This document shows positions 13,858-21,798 of a DNA stretch of 42,343 nucleotides, piece by piece; position 1 is the stretch's first letter; each line of letters starts with the position of its first letter. The stretch spans positions 1-42,343 of IMG/VR virus record IMGVR_UViG_3300042988_000100, one strand, 5' to 3'. The translations under genes were made by a program, and so were the position numbers. The stretch comes from a virus. The notes below the pieces were generated by a model that was not told where the DNA came from, ran no database searches, and was given only the letters and a program-made list of their open reading frames with translations.

Positions 13858-13935
13858 TCAGGCAGTAAGCCAGACCAGGATCACAGCGACAAAGCCCAGG
13901 GAATACAAAACGAAGTTAAAAAAGCGGTTTGGCAT
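13858..13935 (-). CDS. 25-residue single-span membrane peptide
   Basis: Reads MPNRFFNFVLYSLGFVAVIL and ends VWLTA: almost all of it is one membrane helix with a short basic start. GGAG lies at the right distance before the ATG at 13935. Its stop overlaps the operator and -35 region of the next promoter. Tiny early membrane peptides in phages often target host envelope or defence, but that is a guess here. Confidence 0.5.
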   Translation of the reverse strand: MPNRFFNFVLYSLGFVAVILVWLTA

Positions 13936-13949
13936 GGTAGAACTCCAGT

Positions 13950-14111
13950 TTATTCGTCTTCGCCTGGTTCTTCATTTGGGCGGTATGCTAGGTCATAGTT
14001 CGCCCGTTCATCCTCTGGTACGAGTATCGGTACCCCCTTGCTATCTAGAACTTCATTCCCGTAACTATCCAGGGCATACCCGTCACGGCTCACATAGTTG
14101 AATAAACGCAT
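13950..14111 (-). CDS. First early gene: 53-residue protein
   Basis: ATG at 14111 with GGAG upstream; the frame extends to 14147 without a start signal. Sequence MRLFNYVSRDGYALDSYGNE, then strand-rich VLDSKGVPILVPED and an acidic end (NEEPGEDE). DGYALDSYGNEVLDSKG shows an internal half-repeat (YALDSYG and VLDSKG). It is the first gene after the gene-free region, in the place of T7 gene 0.3, a host-defence inhibitor; the acidity would fit a DNA-mimic idea, but there is no family match. Confidence 0.65.
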   Translation of the reverse strand: MRLFNYVSRDGYALDSYGNEVLDSKGVPILVPEDERANYDLAYRPNEEPGEDE

Positions 14112-14368
14112 TTTGAATCTCCAAAAGTTAGGTTTGCGAGGTCTCAAAGATTTTCGAGGCCTTCACATATATAGCATAATAGAATCGTGCCAGCTTTTGA
14201 AAAGTCCTTTAGAATCAACAACTTAAAAGTTCGACTTTGTACCCTAATAGGGAAAACCCTTAGAACTCTTGTAGTCAAAACGCACCGATTACAGTGCAAC
14301 TACTGGATGGGCTTACAGTAAGCTAAAGGTTCTCAAAGTTGAAAGCGCACCGATGCACGAGCACAGGC

Positions 14369-14388
14369 TGTGGATAACTTGTGGATAA
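14369..14388 (-). promoter_or_regulatory. Two perfect DnaA boxes
   Basis: Minus-strand TTATCCACA occurs twice as a direct repeat with a 2-base spacer (plus strand TGTGGATAA at 14369-14377 and 14380-14388). This is the consensus high-affinity DnaA 9-mer. GATGCAC and CATGCACC flank the pair. T7-type phages replicate with their own polymerase and primase, so host DnaA boxes are not expected. Confidence 0.8.
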
Positions 14389-14624
14389 CTCATGCACCGG
14401 CATGGATTGGACCTTGAGAGGCCCTGGTTTGCCCCCTGAACTAGCTTCCAGAGCTAGATAAAACCTAATGAAATCAACGACTTACAGCGCCCCGTGACAG
14501 ACATTGTGCCAGCCGCGGACTAAGTTAGTGCTCACTCACAGGCAACGGGACGGGCACGGGGGGAAAGCGCCACCGCCATTTCTCGAGGTAGGCTCACATA
14601 TTTTTTCAACTAACTATTTTGGAA

Positions 14625-14870
14625 CCTAGAGACCCTCTAGAGGATACCTCCGCGAGCTAGTCCGCATGAACTGAATCACTTGGTAAAGTCTTACCTGGAG
14701 ATACCCTCTACAAAGCTCTAGGAAGCCCTACAAGACCTCTAAAGGTCAAACCCTAGGCTACCCTACTAGTCTGTCCTTTAGCTTGTCCTAGAGACTATCT
14801 GTGTTGGTATTACATTATGGTACTACCACCTAGAGAGGAACCTAAGGACACCCTTAGGTCTATCTCTAAG
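14625..14870. repeat. Array of CCTAGAG-like heptamers
   Basis: Copies or close variants at 14625 (CCTAGAG), 14634 (CCTCTAGAGG), 14716 (CTCTAGG), 14736 (CCTCTAAAGG), 14752 (CCTAGG), 14775 (CCTTTAG), 14787 (CCTAGAG), 14829 (CCTAGAG), 14841 (CCTAAGG), 14852 (CCTTAGG) and 14864 (CTCTAAG). T7 carries arrays of a similar heptamer (CCTAAAG) next to its terminal repeats, so this may mark the packaging or end-processing zone. Confidence 0.6.
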
Positions 14871-15109
14871 ATTAAATCTTAAATACTATATGCTAGCCAT
14901 ATAGGCTTCTAGCTTCCCCCCCTACCCCCCATAGATGTTCTATAGAGAAGTAGAGGCAGTTAGCTAATGAGGCCTGTTATCACAACTAGCTAGTCTGAGT
15001 TAGAGACTTACTACATGCTGAGCACACATTAGGAACCAGCCTGGTCCAAAGACCAGCACCTAATTGGACCGTGTGCCCAGATATAGATGTTCCCCCAGAT
15101 AGAATGTTC

Positions 15110-15129
15110 TATCCAATTGGGCAACCCTT
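15110..15129 (-). promoter_or_regulatory. Predicted phage promoter at the genome end, after terminase
   Basis: Minus-strand AAGGGTTGCCCAATTGGATA, followed by an inverted repeat GATAGAA-CA-TTCTATC at the expected transcription start. It points away from terminase into the gene-free region, like T7 phi-OR, which has a replication role. Confidence 0.7.
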
Positions 15130-15154
15130 AGCTAAGTCGTTGATTCATATAGGA

Positions 15155-16816
15155 TCAAGCTCTAGCCATCCAGGTGGTCTGAGGACGCTCTGAGAGACCA
15201 AAGACATTCCTATGGAAGTTCTTCAGCTCCCTATCCATGGCCAGTGATTTGATCTCAGAGGCTGCCTTGTTGTTGTCTCTGGCCATTGTCTCGGTCCAGT
15301 AGGCTACAGCGATGGCTAGGGCATCCAACCTATCGTCATGGATCAAGGCTCCCCTGTCCCTAGTGAGACGAGTCATCTGGTAGAACAGGGAGTACTTCAC
15401 ATCAGGAGCTGAGTCGAAGTCCTTCTGGATTACCCTCTGGTCCACGATCAGACGATGTGTGGACATCACAGGTTCCAGGGTGTCGATGATACGAGCTTCC
15501 TTCTGTTGGGAGTGTTTCACCTCTTCCACGGTGCAGGGATAGATCCTCGCTAGGACAGGCTTGAGCAACTGGGTGAACATGCCATCACCAAAGTTAGCTT
15601 CGATGATGATGTACTTGACCTGGTTCCTCTTGGCTGCATAGGCCAGGGCTTCGAGGGTGCTCAGCTCATAGCCTCCGGTGATACCCCCTGCCTCAGTGAG
15701 GAAGAGGTTACCTGCCAGGGCTTTGACACAGGCATAGCCGGTCTCGTCCTTACCACGGCCACTAGGGTCGATGGACATCACTGCCCCCGTGTACTCGACC
15801 ATGTCGTCTGAGTGCCACATAGGGCGGTAGTATCGATCCCCTGTGAGAGCCACGTTGGGGAGATCGTTGATGCACAGCTCAGGTGCAGCAGCCCAGGCCA
15901 CCTTGAGATGACCCATAGTCGGGTTCAGGTTCTGCACCACCAGGTCTGACACCTTCAGAGGGTACCTGTCGGCATCACTCAGGGATGTGTCGAGCTGGAA
16001 CTGGAGGGCAAAGCCTGCCTTGCCATACGAGGCCCTACGCTCCAGGAGGTCATCCTCAGAGAAACGCTTGGGATCGGTGGGCAGGGAGACGATCTTAGGG
16101 TCCTTCTCCAGGGCCTGGGTGACCATGGGGGCCAGTTGGCCCTTGTACTTGATCACCTGGGCTAGCTCTGGGTACAGGGCTGGCCAGATACGGACCTCAT
16201 AGCCACGCTCAGGGAGCTGGTTGTAGAGGGACATCTCAGTCTGGGGAGTACCTAGGTAGATGATCCGTCCACCTGGCTTCAGAATAGCGTCAAATTCCTT
16301 CACAGCCTCAGAGAGCTTGTCGCGCATCATCTGGGTGGAGGAGTTGTTGGGTACCTCTACGTCATCAGCGATGAGTACGTCTGCTCGGGAACCCGTGATC
16401 TGACCGGTGATACCCACGGATTTGACAGAGGGGCTATGATCAGGAGTGGCAGGACCAACATCAAAAGCAATAACCGAATCCCTTTGGCCATCCGAGGGCT
16501 TAAGGTGTTGAAGCATGGGAATTTCATTGATCAATCTCTTTACGAAGGTTGAGAAGGCATCAGCTCGTTCCTTACTTGCGGACACCACGAGGATCTTGAG
16601 CTGTGGATTGTTGACCAGGAGCCAACACACGAAGGCTGAAGTCAGCCAGGATTTGCCTACCCCTCGAAAAGCCTCGATGACAGACCGGCGTGGTCCATGC
16701 TGTAGGTAATGGGCAATGTCATATTGAACCGGTGTAGGTTCTGGAAGGTTCAGATGTTTCCAAATAACGTAGGAGAACTTCCTGAAGTCAGAGAGTACTG
16801 GGTGCTTATGGGTCAT
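15155..16816 (-). CDS. terL: Terminase large subunit (gp19-like)
   Basis: DNA-packaging motor and nuclease of 553 residues (T7 gp19 is 586). The ATPase domain has Walker A EAFRGVGKSW (K55) and Walker B VLIADDVEV (D151, D152), followed by the coupling motif YLGTPQTE. The nuclease domain starts with VMSIDPSGRGKDETG (D350), with a further acidic pair in IHDDRLDALA near 505-514. It takes concatemeric DNA through the portal and cuts the ends. Last gene of the late transcript. Frame, length and motifs are intact. Confidence 0.97.
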   Translation of the reverse strand: MTHKHPVLSDFRKFSYVIWKHLNLPEPTPVQYDIAHYLQHGPRRSVIEAFRGVGKSWLTSAFVCWLLVNNPQLKILVVSASKERADAFSTFVKRLINEIPMLQHLKPSDGQRDSVIAFDVGPATPDHSPSVKSVGITGQITGSRADVLIADDVEVPNNSSTQMMRDKLSEAVKEFDAILKPGGRIIYLGTPQTEMSLYNQLPERGYEVRIWPALYPELAQVIKYKGQLAPMVTQALEKDPKIVSLPTDPKRFSEDDLLERRASYGKAGFALQFQLDTSLSDADRYPLKVSDLVVQNLNPTMGHLKVAWAAAPELCINDLPNVALTGDRYYRPMWHSDDMVEYTGAVMSIDPSGRGKDETGYACVKALAGNLFLTEAGGITGGYELSTLEALAYAAKRNQVKYIIIEANFGDGMFTQLLKPVLARIYPCTVEEVKHSQQKEARIIDTLEPVMSTHRLIVDQRVIQKDFDSAPDVKYSLFYQMTRLTRDRGALIHDDRLDALAIAVAYWTETMARDNNKAASEIKSLAMDRELKNFHRNVFGLSERPQTTWMARA

Positions 16817-16892
16817 AGATTGGTTTAAAGGGGTCTAGAAGACGTTTTCAGAGTGAACCTAGGGGTTACCTAGGGTTCACTGAGAAACAGCC

Positions 16893-17126
16893 TTAGGGCT
16901 TGTTTTGGTTGACCAAGTGTTCTTTAAGTTCCTGGAGACCACCAATGTGTTCATCCCCAAGATAAATCTGAGGGACGCCACGGTGGGTATCGCAGAAATG
17001 GTCAAGCACGTTGGGCGACAAGGTCATCACGTTGACATACTCGAATGGCTTACCAGCCTGTGTGAGTAGATCTTTGGCTGTCTGACATGGGGAACACCCA
17101 GTCTTTCCATAGACGGTGTAGGTCAT
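16893..17126 (-). CDS. Glutaredoxin between the terminase genes
   Basis: 77-residue thioredoxin-fold protein: TVYGKTGCSPCQTAKDLL (CSPC active site, C11 and C14), RGVPQIYLGDEHIGGLQEL (cis-proline and glutathione-binding GG) mark a glutaredoxin or NrdH-like redoxin. It would reduce disulphides, perhaps those of the phage class II ribonucleotide reductase. Start and preceding stop share ATGA, so it is translated with the small terminase. Its place between the terminase subunits is unusual for T7-like phages. Confidence 0.92.
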   Translation of the reverse strand: MTYTVYGKTGCSPCQTAKDLLTQAGKPFEYVNVMTLSPNVLDHFCDTHRGVPQIYLGDEHIGGLQELKEHLVNQNKP

Positions 17127-17392
17127 TTCGAGGACATTCGGATTGGGACGACATTGTCATCGTCAAATACGGGGAGATCGGAAAGATCGCCTAGAGGTGA
17201 ACCCTGGGCAGCTATGGCCTCGATCTTGTTGTCCTTCAGAAACTGACGGGCAACGTTGAGGATAGCTGCAGGGGGCATGGAAAGACCTGTCTCAGGGTCA
17301 GTGAAGTCTTGAGACAGGGCATCCGTGAGTACCTCAGCGAGCTTACCGTGAAGGCTACCTAGAGCCTTCTCGTCAGCTTTGCTTAGTGTCAT
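17123..17392 (-). CDS. terS: Terminase small subunit (gp18-like)
   Basis: 89 residues, the same length as T7 gp18. Helical sequence LSKADEKALGSLHGKLAEVLTDAL and SMPPAAILNVARQFLKDNKIEAIAAQGSPLGDLSDLP, with a C-terminal segment that in this family contacts the large subunit. The PPAAILNVARQFLKDN motif is typical of T7-type small terminases. ATGA overlaps with both neighbours. Confidence 0.9.
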   Translation of the reverse strand: MTLSKADEKALGSLHGKLAEVLTDALSQDFTDPETGLSMPPAAILNVARQFLKDNKIEAIAAQGSPLGDLSDLPVFDDDNVVPIRMSSK

Positions 17393-17610
17393 GCGAATAT
17401 AAGTTTGAGAGCTTTGTCAAAGCCAATTGACTGGCCTACGATTACGGCACAAGCACCCATGGCTAACCACTTGATTTGAGAGAGGGTCTTCTCGATACCC
17501 ACGAGACTCCTTTTGAGTGTCTCTGAGATGTCTTGGAGCTTCTTCAGCTCCTCTTGGTGGTCATCCATGCGGTACTCTAGCTTGAGAATACGCTGTTCTA
17601 AGTGGTCCAT
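17389..17610 (-). CDS. XhlA-like membrane protein, copy B
   Basis: 73 residues: a coiled-coil first part (MDHLEQRILKLEYRMDDHQE and on through KKLQDISETLKRSLVGIEKTL) then one membrane helix (WLAMGACAVIVGQSIGF). This is the layout of XhlA-type hemolysin or holin-associated proteins. ATG 17610 fits the paralogue; the frame runs further up but overlaps the preceding gene. It shares about two thirds of its residues with the protein at 18197-18412. It could act in lysis, or anchor at the membrane during infection. Confidence 0.8.
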   Translation of the reverse strand: MDHLEQRILKLEYRMDDHQEELKKLQDISETLKRSLVGIEKTLSQIKWLAMGACAVIVGQSIGFDKALKLIFA

Positions 17611-17612
17611 GG

Positions 17613-18152
17613 TTATTCGTACAGTATGTTCACCGAGCCAGCATCGAATGTGTCGGTGCCGTTTGATGATGTGATGCGGAGGCGGTCTAAAGTGCCACCA
17701 AGTGAAAGGGAGCCACCACCAGTGACGACATAGGTGGAGCCGATGTTGCCATGATGGCTTGCGACCCAGACGTTTCCACCTGTGTTCACCAGCGTCATGG
17801 TGCCCGTAAAGGCGTTGGCGTTGGTTCCACCTGTGACGCAGAGGCCGTTTGTGGCTGAGCTGATGCTGCACTGGTTCGTTGTAGCAATGTAGCCGGTGCA
17901 GGCGCTGTAGCCGGTGGTGACGAGACTACCCGCTCCAAGCTGGACCAGGGTGTTTGCGGAACCACTGAGAGACACACCAAGGTAGGTGATGGTGATCTTC
18001 TTGACCCACGAGGGGATCCCCGTGAAGTCCTTGGTGGTTCCGCTGGTTGTCGCTTGGGACGTACCAAAGGTCAGCGGCTGGACCAAGTCTTCCGGACCAA
18101 TCAGGCCTGCAGTGCTCGGCTTGAGGTTTGCAAGATTACGAGCATTGCTCAT
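17613..18152 (-). CDS. Small tail-fibre-like or decoration protein
   Basis: 179 residues, almost all beta-structure and rich in Gly, Ser and Thr. It starts MSNARNLANLKPSTAGLIGP, a common start of phage and prophage tail-fibre proteins, followed by GTSQATTSGTTKDFTGIPSWVKKITITYLGVS, a segment seen in many prophage fibre-region proteins. AAAGGA precedes the ATG. It sits between the two XhlA-like genes, downstream of the spike, so a host-binding or accessory tail role is likely. Confidence 0.7.
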   Translation of the reverse strand: MSNARNLANLKPSTAGLIGPEDLVQPLTFGTSQATTSGTTKDFTGIPSWVKKITITYLGVSLSGSANTLVQLGAGSLVTTGYSACTGYIATTNQCSISSATNGLCVTGGTNANAFTGTMTLVNTGGNVWVASHHGNIGSTYVVTGGGSLSLGGTLDRLRITSSNGTDTFDAGSVNILYE

Positions 18153-18196
18153 AAATTCCTTTCAAAAAAGACCGAGGGACGAATCCCCCAGTCCAA

Positions 18197-18412
18197 TTAC
18201 AAGAACAGCTTCAAAGCATCCTTGATGCCGAACGACTGGGCAACCACAACAGCCACAGCACCCATGGCAAGGTACTTGATCTGCGAGAGGGTCTTTTCGA
18301 TGCCTGCAAGGGAGCTGCGGAGATCGCTGGAGATGTCCTGCAACTTTTTCAGCTCCTCTGCGTGGTCGTCTACACGAAGCTCCAGTTTTATTACACGATG
18401 TTCGAGTTCCAT
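18197..18412 (-). CDS. XhlA-like membrane protein, copy A
   Basis: 71 residues from ATG 18412, with TGAGG upstream (a TTG at 18424 is possible). Same plan as copy B: coiled coil MELEHRVIKLELRVDDHAEE to IEKTLSQIK, then membrane helix YLAMGAVAVVVAQSFGI. The stretch GIEKTLSQIK and the EELKKLQDIS stretch are identical in both copies. It directly follows the spike gene. The pairing of each copy with an upstream tail gene suggests duplication of a module. Confidence 0.8.
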   Translation of the reverse strand: MELEHRVIKLELRVDDHAEELKKLQDISSDLRSSLAGIEKTLSQIKYLAMGAVAVVVAQSFGIKDALKLFL

Positions 18413-18420
18413 GTACTGCC

Positions 18421-19953
18421 TCAAATTGCCATTGCGTTAGCCTTGATGATCAACACCTTAAGCAGTGCGTTCGTAAGCGTGATAGAACTTCCGGTAAGGT
18501 TTCTCGCTACCACGTTCAAATATGCAATACTTCCGGTCGTCGCCGGAGTGACGGTAAGAAGTAGGCCAGGTTGGTACACATTGGCGAGGCTTGCGACAGC
18601 GACGCAGTCAGAGTCCCAAATTCCATCGACGTATGCGTCGGCAATCAATAGAGCCGTCGAGCCAGCAGGAATCGTGGCCGACACCGTCCGCTTGTAGGCC
18701 CAAAACGCCTTGATGTTTGACGTATTGGCGGATGGGTGGTCTGTGACCGCCAACTCGTTTGCGTAGTTGTACTCTCGGTACGTTGTTCCGCCGAGCGTAC
18801 TGTTAACAAACCGGCGGCGCACGTTGGCACTGAAGTTAACGGTCTGGAAGGACGAACCAGTAACATCTAAAACCAACGTGCCTGTTGCCTTGATGGCATC
18901 AGTGCTTGATGTTCCGCCACAATTGATGATCGTACACTGTCCGCTTGTGGCTTCTGAGGAAAACCCGCCAGTCCCGTTAAAATAACTGTTTCGGATCACC
19001 GTGGTCGAGTCCTCGCCGCGAACTGCCGGTGCAGACGGATTCAACTCAAAATAGCAGTTATCGAACTCCACAGTGCCAGTGCGGATGTAGTACGCCTGTG
19101 CGCTGCCACTGTTGTTACCTTCAATGGCACAGTCGTGGAAAGACAGGATTTTCGATGTTAGCGTGGGGTTTGCATAGAACCCATATCCAGTGTTGAAGCC
19201 GAGGTAGCACTTGTCAAAGGTGATAGTTGTGAAATACCCGTTGTCACCAACACCATTGTAAGAAGGCAGCACACGCACGCCGTTAGTGTTGTAGGTGATC
19301 TCGCACTCTTCAAACTTCAGGTTGAAGATGTTGTTCACATCCACACCATAAGTAAAGCCGGACACCCACACGTTTTTGATCTTAATGTGGCCGGTGAAGC
19401 CATACTCGTTGGCGTCCGAAACGCGAATGCCGGTGCCTGCTGCCGCGCCAGTACCTTCAACAGCAATATCTTTTACTGTGGTCCGGCCAGACACACGGAT
19501 GAAAACACCAGTGAAAGTATTGGTGTCGCATTTGATGCGAGATTGCTGCGGCCCATCGCCAAACATGGTGCAGCCGTCCGGAACAACGATATTTGCCGTG
19601 ATCTTGTAGTTGCCTTTGGGGACGTAAACAGAGCGCCCAGAAGCCAATGCGGCAGTGAAGGCTGCGGTATCGTTCGTGGTTCCATCCCCAACGGCACCAA
19701 AATCCTTAACGCTCACTAGGTCCTTCAGCTTAGCGTCAACGGTTCGTGTTGCCGACCCAGTTCCGGACTGCTGGAAGGAGATGCTGGGCGCGGTAAGTTG
19801 ATTCTCCTTTGCTAGGGGAACACCGCCAGCGGTAGATCCATCATGAACCACCAGAGTCTTCTTGGTGGTGTCCACAGTCACCTCACCGGATGCACCGGTA
19901 AACGCGCTGTGCTGTGCCGTAGTGCCACGGCGAAGTTTCAATTGAGTAGCCAT
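18421..19953 (-). CDS. Pectate-lyase-like tailspike
   Basis: 510 residues. Starts MATQLKLRRGTTAQHSAFTG, the N-terminal module found on many phage fibres and tropism proteins. At 80-130 comes the pectate-lyase-3 signature VSVKDFGAVGDGTTNDTAAFTAAL, then a long parallel beta-helix (repeats of inward Val, Ile and Phe with IRNSYFNG-type turns) to about 400, and a beta-sandwich tail. Such spikes bind or cleave surface polysaccharide. The start follows the fibre stop with no gap (TAAATG). Catalytic residues cannot be named from sequence alone. Confidence 0.88.
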   Translation of the reverse strand: MATQLKLRRGTTAQHSAFTGASGEVTVDTTKKTLVVHDGSTAGGVPLAKENQLTAPSISFQQSGTGSATRTVDAKLKDLVSVKDFGAVGDGTTNDTAAFTAALASGRSVYVPKGNYKITANIVVPDGCTMFGDGPQQSRIKCDTNTFTGVFIRVSGRTTVKDIAVEGTGAAAGTGIRVSDANEYGFTGHIKIKNVWVSGFTYGVDVNNIFNLKFEECEITYNTNGVRVLPSYNGVGDNGYFTTITFDKCYLGFNTGYGFYANPTLTSKILSFHDCAIEGNNSGSAQAYYIRTGTVEFDNCYFELNPSAPAVRGEDSTTVIRNSYFNGTGGFSSEATSGQCTIINCGGTSSTDAIKATGTLVLDVTGSSFQTVNFSANVRRRFVNSTLGGTTYREYNYANELAVTDHPSANTSNIKAFWAYKRTVSATIPAGSTALLIADAYVDGIWDSDCVAVASLANVYQPGLLLTVTPATTGSIAYLNVVARNLTGSSITLTNALLKVLIIKANAMAI

Positions 19954-21750
19954 TTATGAAAGAGTCCCAAAATCAAGGTCTGCCAATTTGTCTGTCGTGA
20001 CGGACGAAGCAACGAGGGCTGAGCCGTTCACGCTGGCGATGGAGAAGCTGCTGAAGGCGTAGACCTCCAGGATGTCGCCCACAGCCGCACCGGAAGTCAG
20101 CACCACAGACACACCATTGGTGGCCGTGTAGTCGTCCCCTCCCCCCACTAGCACGACACCGTTGAGGCTCACCACAAGTCCGCCTGCCAGATAGGACAGG
20201 ATGGTCCCGTTGGAGCTGGTCCCCGAGAAGGTTGTTTGGCCTGCCGTAGCTGTGAAGCGGTAGACCGTCAGGGCCGCTTGGGACATAGACGTTGCGTCCA
20301 CCCAGCCGGTAGCCGTGTAGACACGCATCTTCCCTGCGGTCGTATCGAAATACAGGGCACCAATTACAAGGGCATTGCCGCCATTGTCGAGCGTAGGGGC
20401 TGAAGCCTTGGGACCCAGGTAGCGGTCGTCAAAGTTATCCAAAAGGGCAGCCGCAGAGGCAGCACTTGCAGCAGCCGAAGTTGCCGAAGAGGCAGCGTTG
20501 GTAGCCGAGGTGGATGCGTTAGAGGCCTGAGTGGTCGCTGTGGTTGCACTAGCGGCAGCACTGGTAGCTGAGGTAGCAGCGTCAGTGGCTTTAGTTGTCG
20601 CTACAGCAGCCTGGCTTGTGGCCGTGGTTGCCGAGGAGCTGGCACTCGATGCCGAACTGGCAGCGGCAGTTGCCGAAGCAGCGGCATTACCAGCAGACGT
20701 AGAGGCAGCAGAGGCTTGGCTTGTGGCCGTACCTGCCGATGTGGAGGCGCTGGTGGCCGAGCTGGCCGCAGAGTTTGCAGAGCTGGCCGCATTGGTAGCA
20801 GAGGTCGAGGCGTTCGATGCCGAAGAGGCAGCTTGAGTGGCAGCGGTAGCAGCATTGCTGGCAGCGGTTGAAGCCGTTGTCGCAGATCCAGAGGCAGCAG
20901 ATGCCTGACCCGTAGCAGTTGAGGCTGAGGTAGCCGCAGAGCTTGCAGAGGTGGCAGCCTGTGTGGCCGAGGTAGCTGCAGCATTCTTGGATGTCAGAGC
21001 ATTGGTCTCAGAGGTAGCCGCAGCATTCTTGCTGGAGAGAGCCGAGGAGGCACTGGAAGCAGCAGCCGTAGCTGAGGCCAGGGCGCTAGCGGCGTTGGCA
21101 TCTGCATCCTGAATGACGGTGATGTTGTCAGCCACCGACTGAATGTCAGCAATGTTGTCCGCTACCGTGACAATGTAGGATGTACCGGTACCTGGATTGG
21201 AATCGATGGATTCGGTAATCAAGCCAAGATCCGTAACGATGCCAGTCTCGACACCAAGGTCAGAGGCGACAATCGCCAGGTCAGATCGTGCTCCAGCCAC
21301 TACGGCTACCGCAGGATATTCATAGTCAAGGGTTTGCTTGATGACCGCTTCATCGGGGGCAATTGCAGGAGCGAGATTACCTAGGCGCTTAGCCTGAGCA
21401 TCCCATCGTCCAATTGAGTCTGAGCTGATTGTGTCAGCCACAGCATCTGCAGCTTCCTGAGCGATATATAGGTCAAACAAGGCGAGAAGGTCTAGATCCC
21501 TCTCTAGCAACACAGAGCCATCCGTGAAGTTCACGATGGGTGTGGTCTTAGGTGTGTCCCTCTTGATTTCAATAATTGAACCGGAAGGAGGTGTCGGGGC
21601 AATAGTGACGGTGTTGGCGTTCAGGAAAGTGAACACCGCAACCACACCGTTGACCTTGACCTTCACATGGTCCGAACTAATGTATTGAAATGGAAAGGTG
21701 TAACTGGCAGTGGTACCGTTTCCCGTGTACCGAACTAATGAGTACGCCAC
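19954..21750 (-). CDS. Tail fibre with T7-type N-terminus and long Ala/Ser coiled coil
   Basis: 598 residues. The N-terminal 150 residues (AYSLVRYTGNGTTASYTFPF, EIKRDTPKTTPIVNFTDGSVLLERDLDLLALFDLYIAQE) are the T7 gp17-type tail-attachment domain. Residues about 215-435 are almost only Ala, Ser, Thr, Asn and Gln in heptad-like order, a long trimeric rod. The C-terminal part has a beta domain (QTTFSGTSSNGTILSYLAGG, DDYTATNGVSVVL). The GTG start has GGAG upstream. The fibre likely carries or cooperates with the downstream spike. Confidence 0.93.
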   Translation of the reverse strand: MAYSLVRYTGNGTTASYTFPFQYISSDHVKVKVNGVVAVFTFLNANTVTIAPTPPSGSIIEIKRDTPKTTPIVNFTDGSVLLERDLDLLALFDLYIAQEAADAVADTISSDSIGRWDAQAKRLGNLAPAIAPDEAVIKQTLDYEYPAVAVVAGARSDLAIVASDLGVETGIVTDLGLITESIDSNPGTGTSYIVTVADNIADIQSVADNITVIQDADANAASALASATAAASSASSALSSKNAAATSETNALTSKNAAATSATQAATSASSAATSASTATGQASAASGSATTASTAASNAATAATQAASSASNASTSATNAASSANSAASSATSASTSAGTATSQASAASTSAGNAAASATAAASSASSASSSATTATSQAAVATTKATDAATSATSAAASATTATTQASNASTSATNAASSATSAAASAASAAALLDNFDDRYLGPKASAPTLDNGGNALVIGALYFDTTAGKMRVYTATGWVDATSMSQAALTVYRFTATAGQTTFSGTSSNGTILSYLAGGLVVSLNGVVLVGGGDDYTATNGVSVVLTSGAAVGDILEVYAFSSFSIASVNGSALVASSVTTDKLADLDFGTLS

Positions 21751-21760
21751 TTAAATCTCC

Positions 21761-21794
21761 AAAAGAATCCCCCCAGGTGTGACCCTGAGGGGGT
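21761..21794 (-). terminator. Terminator between gp16-like and fibre genes
   Basis: Minus strand ACCCCCTCAGG pairs with CCTGGGGGGAT around GTCACA, followed by TTCTTTT. It lies between the internal virion protein D stop and the fibre start and may reduce fibre expression by partial termination. Confidence 0.75.
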
Positions 21795-21798
21795 TTAA

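Larger units (their letters stand above)
14112..15154. other. Gene-free region between terminase and early genes; likely packaging ends and origin
   Basis: About 1 kb with no convincing gene on either strand and a lower GC content than the flanks. It holds repeated CGCACCGAT (14281-14289 and 14346-14354), two DnaA boxes, an array of CCTAGAG-like heptamers (14625-14870), poly-C runs near 14915-14930, and a phage-type promoter beside terminase. In T7 the terminal repeat, flanking 7-bp repeats and end promoters lie in just this position, between gene 19 and the first early gene. The physical ends should be here, but the assembly hides them. No clear host promoter with good spacing was found. Confidence 0.7.

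Noticed and set aside
14112-15154. Strong host promoters like T7 A1-A3 in the gene-free region
   Set aside because: Several TTGACT/TTGACC and TATTAT/CATAAT strings exist on the minus strand, but none have a partner box at 16-18 bases. I could not support a specific site.
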